Positions 61,081 through 64,000 of a stretch of DNA of 64,000 bases are shown piece by piece. Below the pieces are notes generated by a model. That model saw only the letters and a list, made by a program, of their open reading frames with translations. It had not been told where the DNA came from and did no database searches. The stretch is from Phycisphaerales bacterium AB-hyl4 (GTDB taxonomy: Bacteria; Planctomycetota; Phycisphaerae; Phycisphaerales; Phycisphaeraceae): assembly GCA_041821185.1 (NCBI GenBank), contig JBGUBD010000014.1, positions 1-64,000 on the forward strand, written 5' to 3'. Position 1 is the stretch's first letter, and the number at the start of each line of letters is the position of its first letter. The translations under genes were made by a program, and so were the position numbers.

Positions 61081-61503
61081 ATGGACGCAACGATACAACC
61101 GCAATGCAAAGCTCCGGTGTTTCCCAATGGGCAGGACACATCGGTCGCGCCGTATTCGCCGGGGCTGCGTGTCGGGCCGTGGGTCTTCGTGTCCGGACAG
61201 GGGCCGTTAAACTTTGAAACGATGCGTTTTGAAACGGATCGGGGCATCGAGCACGAGGCACGACTTACGCTTGAGAACGTGCGATCCGTGCTGGAGGCGG
61301 CCGGTTGCAAACTGACCGACGTGGTCAAGGTCACGGTCTACTTGCAGAACATGAACGACTTTGTCCGGTTCAATGAGGTCTACAAGCAGGTTTTCGCTGA
61401 ACCCTGGCCGGCTCGCACCGCGGTGCAGGCGGTGCTGGGCGCGGGAATCTCCATCGAAATCGACGCCATCGCCATTGCCGGCTGCGGCAGCGACGGGGCT
61501 TGA
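61081..61503 (+). CDS. RidA-family (YjgF/YER057c) protein
   Basis: 140 residues, with GGAAGGA upstream. Typical features are APYSPGLRVGPWVFVSGQGP and the late PARTAVQAVLGAGISIEIDA, in which the Arg and Glu form the imine-hydrolysis site. RidA deaminates reactive enamine or imine intermediates, here perhaps produced by a neighbouring enzyme. It lies in the middle of the catabolic gene run, 64 nt after the amidohydrolase gene. Confidence 0.9.
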   Translation: MDATIQPQCKAPVFPNGQDTSVAPYSPGLRVGPWVFVSGQGPLNFETMRFETDRGIEHEARLTLENVRSVLEAAGCKLTDVVKVTVYLQNMNDFVRFNEVYKQVFAEPWPARTAVQAVLGAGISIEIDAIAIAGCGSDGA

Positions 61504-61530
61504 ACATGACACGCGGAAAGGAACACAGCG

Positions 61531-62427
61531 ATGGCCGAGCCGTTGCAGGTATTTAATCAATCGTGCTTCGCCGGGCGGGCGTATGGCGTGACTGGCGGGT
61601 CGCGTGGCATTGGCAGGGCGGTGGTGCAGGGACTGCTCGATTGCGGCGCCTCGGTCATGACGCTGGCACGCGACAGCGCGACCCTGGAACGGCTCGAAGC
61701 GTCCTTGCCCGACGAGCAGCGGGCGCGTCTGCTCTGGCGTGCCGCCGACGTGAGTTACGCCGACGTGTTGCGTGAAGCGGTCGATGCGGCCGGCGAGAAG
61801 TTCGGCCGAATGGACGGCTGGGTCAGCAACGCCATGTGCAACCCCGGCCAAAGCCTCGCCGATCATGACGAAAGCAGCTTCGAGCAGGCGTGGCAGGTCA
61901 ACACGCTGGCCGCCTGGCGTGCGGCGAAGCTGCTGCAACCGCACTTCGAGCGGGTCGGCGGCGGCGCGCTTGTTCACGTCAGCTCTGTCATGGCCCAGCA
62001 GACCGTGCCCAACCAGACCGCCTACACCAGTTCCAAGGCCGCCCTGGAAGGCCTCACCCGCGCATTGGCGGTGGAGCTTGCCACGCTGCGCGTGCGGGTG
62101 AACACCGTGGTCGCCGGTTTCGTGTTGACCTACTCCGGCATGCCTGATCGCGAGTCGTGGACCGAGCGTGAGCGCCTCGCCGCCGAGGTGGTCGAGGAGG
62201 TGAATTACCATTCCCACCCCTGGCCGGGCGCGGGAATGCCGGAGGACGCGGCCGCCACCGTGCTCTTCCTGCTCTCCGATGCAGCTCGATTCGTCACCGG
62301 CACCACGCTGGTGGTCGACGGCGGCATGACCGTGGACCTGCGCCTCTTGGCCGATACCCGTCGAGTGGCAGCGGCCCAGCGGATCGGGCAACTTCAGCAA
62401 AAGCAGGAGGAGTTTGGCGATGAGTAA
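61531..62427 (+). CDS. Short-chain dehydrogenase/reductase
   Basis: 298 residues with AAAGGA upstream. The nucleotide motif is GGSRGIG (residues ~22-28), NTLAAWRA lies in the conserved helix, and the catalytic YTSSK (Tyr-x-x-x-Lys) is at ~170-174, with the Ser in HVSSV. The tail GMTVDLRLL is usual. An NAD(P)-linked oxidation of a sugar or sugar acid is the likely role. It overlaps the following enolase-superfamily gene by 8 nt. Confidence 0.88.
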   Translation: MAEPLQVFNQSCFAGRAYGVTGGSRGIGRAVVQGLLDCGASVMTLARDSATLERLEASLPDEQRARLLWRAADVSYADVLREAVDAAGEKFGRMDGWVSNAMCNPGQSLADHDESSFEQAWQVNTLAAWRAAKLLQPHFERVGGGALVHVSSVMAQQTVPNQTAYTSSKAALEGLTRALAVELATLRVRVNTVVAGFVLTYSGMPDRESWTERERLAAEVVEEVNYHSHPWPGAGMPEDAAATVLFLLSDAARFVTGTTLVVDGGMTVDLRLLADTRRVAAAQRIGQLQQKQEEFGDE

Positions 62428-63583
62428 TGTTGTCGCGACACCACGCGTGGTCCGTGTGCGGGCATGGGAAGTGGTCGTGCCCGTCGTGCCCGGCGCGGTG
62501 AACAGCCCCGCGTTGGAGGACGCTGCCGAAAGTGAGCCGTGGGATGCCGCGCCGATCGTGCTGGTGGAGTTGACGTTCGATGACGGCGTCATCGGGCTGG
62601 GCGAACTGCCGCGCGATGTGACACTCAAAACCGTGGACGCGTCATTGGCGAGGCTGGTCGGTCTGACCTGCCCCGGACCGTCGATGGCAGCACAGCCCAG
62701 TGCCTGGCGGCCCGGCAACATGTTCGGCCTGCATCAACTCATGCCCGCCCCCGCCTGGCAATCCACGCAACTCGCTGCGGCGGCACTGGAGACGGCGCTG
62801 CTTGACGCGACCGGCAAACGCCTGGGCTGTCGCGTGGTCGACTTGCTCGGCGGGGCTGTGCGGCAGCGCGTCAGTGTCGACTACTGGTGCGGTCGCCAGA
62901 CGCCAGCCGACCTGGAAGTCATCGTGGGCCGAGCGCTTGAGCACGGCTTCCGGGGCTTGAAGATGAAGTCGCGTCTCGGCGACCCTGTCATTGAACAGCT
63001 GCGCGTCATTCGCCAGATCGCCGGCGAGGGCTTCGCCGTCACGATCGACCCGATGTTTCAATGGCTTTCGCCCGCCCACGTCCTGCCGATGGTCAAGGCC
63101 ATCGATCATTGCAACCTGGCGGTAAAGTTGGAAGACCCATTCCCGCAGGATCAGCCGCAGATGTGGCAGCGCTTGCGCGACGCGGTGGCGACACCGCTGA
63201 TCTGGCATGCCCGCGATGCGGTGTCGTTGCGTCGCGGATTGCAGGCTCGTTGCGTTGACGGCTTTAATGCCTCCGACGGCTACTGCTGGGGCTTCCTCGG
63301 CCAGGCCCACGCCCTTGAAGCTTTGGGCTTGCCGTGCTGGCAGGGATCATCCATCGAACTGGGCGTCGCCCAGGCGGCCCGGCTGCATGCCTGCGCCGCA
63401 GCGCCGGCATGTGTCTGGCCCAGCGATCTTGTCGGCGCCGCCATCCGCCAGCACACCCTGACCACTTGGGACTGGCCCTACGACGCAGGTTACTTGCCAC
63501 TGCCCACGGCTCCCGGCCTCGGCGTCGAACTCGACTACGACGCCGTCGCTCATTTCGCACAAGTCGCATGCGATCATGAATAA
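62420..63583 (+). CDS. Enolase-superfamily dehydratase (mandelate racemase/muconate lactonising group)
   Basis: 387 residues from the ATG at 62420, with GGAG 8 nt upstream. The capping domain spans residues ~8-130. The barrel has GLKMKSRLG with the KxK pair, then metal ligands in TIDPMFQW (Asp) and VKLEDPFPQD (Glu), and the late VSLRRGLQAR and DGFNASDGYCWG. The usual third ligand and His-Asp dyad positions look altered, so the exact reaction (sugar-acid dehydratase or epimerase) is uncertain. It ends the catabolic run. Confidence 0.8.
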   Translation: MSNVVATPRVVRVRAWEVVVPVVPGAVNSPALEDAAESEPWDAAPIVLVELTFDDGVIGLGELPRDVTLKTVDASLARLVGLTCPGPSMAAQPSAWRPGNMFGLHQLMPAPAWQSTQLAAAALETALLDATGKRLGCRVVDLLGGAVRQRVSVDYWCGRQTPADLEVIVGRALEHGFRGLKMKSRLGDPVIEQLRVIRQIAGEGFAVTIDPMFQWLSPAHVLPMVKAIDHCNLAVKLEDPFPQDQPQMWQRLRDAVATPLIWHARDAVSLRRGLQARCVDGFNASDGYCWGFLGQAHALEALGLPCWQGSSIELGVAQAARLHACAAAPACVWPSDLVGAAIRQHTLTTWDWPYDAGYLPLPTAPGLGVELDYDAVAHFAQVACDHE

Positions 63584-63679
63584 AATCGTACGACTCACGT
63601 CGACACGGTTCGCCACGCGTGAGGCGTGTCGTTGAGACGCCTGGTAAAAGGTTGACGGGTCTGTTCCGTAGAAAACCTT

Positions 63680-63858
63680 GGTGGCCGCGTCTGAGGGGCA
63701 TGGCATTGTGGGTAAGTACGAGCAGCAGCAGCTCGCGGCTCTGACTCCAGTACCTCCATCCGGCAACGGCATGCCCCAGGTTGCGCTTGATCATGCTGAA
63801 GATCGTCTCGACCTGCCAGTGCTGGCCGAAGTGAATGCTTTGGTGGTTGCGGAACAGC
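63680..63858 (-). pseudogene. C-terminal fragment of a DDE transposase
   Basis: The minus strand reads LFRNHQSIHFGQHWQVETIF then SMIKRNLGHAVAGWRYWSQS and LTHNAMPLRR. This matches the last part of DDE transposases in which a WQVETVMSMIKRxLGSxL...YWSQCREM...THNVM block contains the final Glu. The N-terminal two thirds are missing on the right, where the match stops at about 63858. It is a relic of an insertion sequence. Confidence 0.65.
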
Positions 63859-63860
63859 CG

Positions 63861-64000
63861 TTACATCAATCGACGGTGGCCTCGGATTTGAACAAGCTCG
63901 ACGGCCTGACCATGATCCTGCCCGAGCAGTTGCCCGAGGCGATCTGCCACCTGAAGCTCACCGACCTGACGGGCATCGCGGCCAACATGGAGCGGCGGCT
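63861..64000 (+). other. Open reading frame running off the right edge, unidentified
   Basis: After the transposase fragment, the plus strand stays open to the window's end and reads ASDLNKLDGLTMILPEQLPE and KLTDLTGIAANMERR. It looks protein-like, but I cannot name a family and the start is not visible. It may be the middle of a gene interrupted by the transposase fragment. Confidence 0.3.

Noticed and set aside
1..64000. CRISPR array, rRNA or tRNA genes
   Set aside because: No regularly spaced short repeats, cloverleaf-like segments or conserved rRNA motifs were recognised by eye; small tRNA genes could be missed without a dedicated search.

Overview
The window is GC-rich bacterial chromosome, most likely from the Planctomycetota (Phycisphaerae-like). 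That rests on several lineage hallmarks seen together: a PEP-CTERM tail ending in an Arg cluster; two pseudopilin-type proteins with the GFTLIELLVVISI start and an H-x9-DG motif; BlaI repressors paired with very large M56 (BlaR1-like) metallopeptidases; an ECF sigma factor; and small membrane proteins with CxxC...CxxC zinc ribbons. No rRNA, tRNA or CRISPR array was found.

Layout. (1) 1-10.1 kb is a carbohydrate locus: the end of a sugar epimerase-like gene, a GH78-type glycosidase, a LacI regulator behind two tandem palindromes, a PEP-CTERM protein, a pseudopilin, a secreted DUF4091/GH123-like enzyme and two sugar-phosphate isomerase/epimerase-like TIM barrels. (2) 10.1-12.2 kb is decayed DNA: fragments of a serine recombinase, an AAA ATPase cut just after its Walker A motif, and a DUF418 protein lacking its N-terminus. 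(3) 12.2-18.7 kb is the most unusual part: a run of mostly single-gene units separated by seven diverged copies of one repeat. Read on the minus strand, the repeat encodes the first ~36 codons of a ComM/YifB (Mg-chelatase-like) gene. No complete comM is present. Each minus-strand gene stops 0-55 nt before a repeat and the next begins ~40-75 nt after it, so the array looks like gene cassettes stacked at a comM 5'-end site. (4) 18.7-37.4 kb is an envelope-sensing region: a carboxypeptidase-regulatory-like protein, two BlaI/M56 systems (one M56 carries SLBB-like, DUF3887-like and SecD-like domains), a HEAT-repeat protein, an ECF sigma factor with a putative membrane partner, and two exported proteins.

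(5) 37.6-50.0 kb holds two ABC exporters (ATPase plus two ABC-2 permeases; GntR-ATPase-permease-permease), an ASCH-GrpB fusion, an ANT(2'')-like nucleotidyltransferase, an HExxH protein, and a PadR repressor with a membrane protein. (6) 50.1-53.2 kb has a second PadR pair whose membrane gene is truncated, then DinB and HsdR fragments and an internally deleted IS1380-family element. (7) 53.3-63.6 kb is a second catabolic locus: a LacI regulator with an in-frame run of 12 G, a pseudopilin, a DUF4838 exported enzyme, then creatininase-, DapA-, amidohydrolase-, RidA-, SDR- and enolase-superfamily genes in tight succession, suggesting sugar-acid or uronate breakdown. The right edge carries a transposase remnant.

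How it fits together (inference): two LacI-controlled loci each pair a pseudopilin with a large exported glycan-active protein and cytoplasmic sugar enzymes. Between them lie regulatory and export systems and the cassette-like array. All assignments come from reading the sequence; no database search was run.
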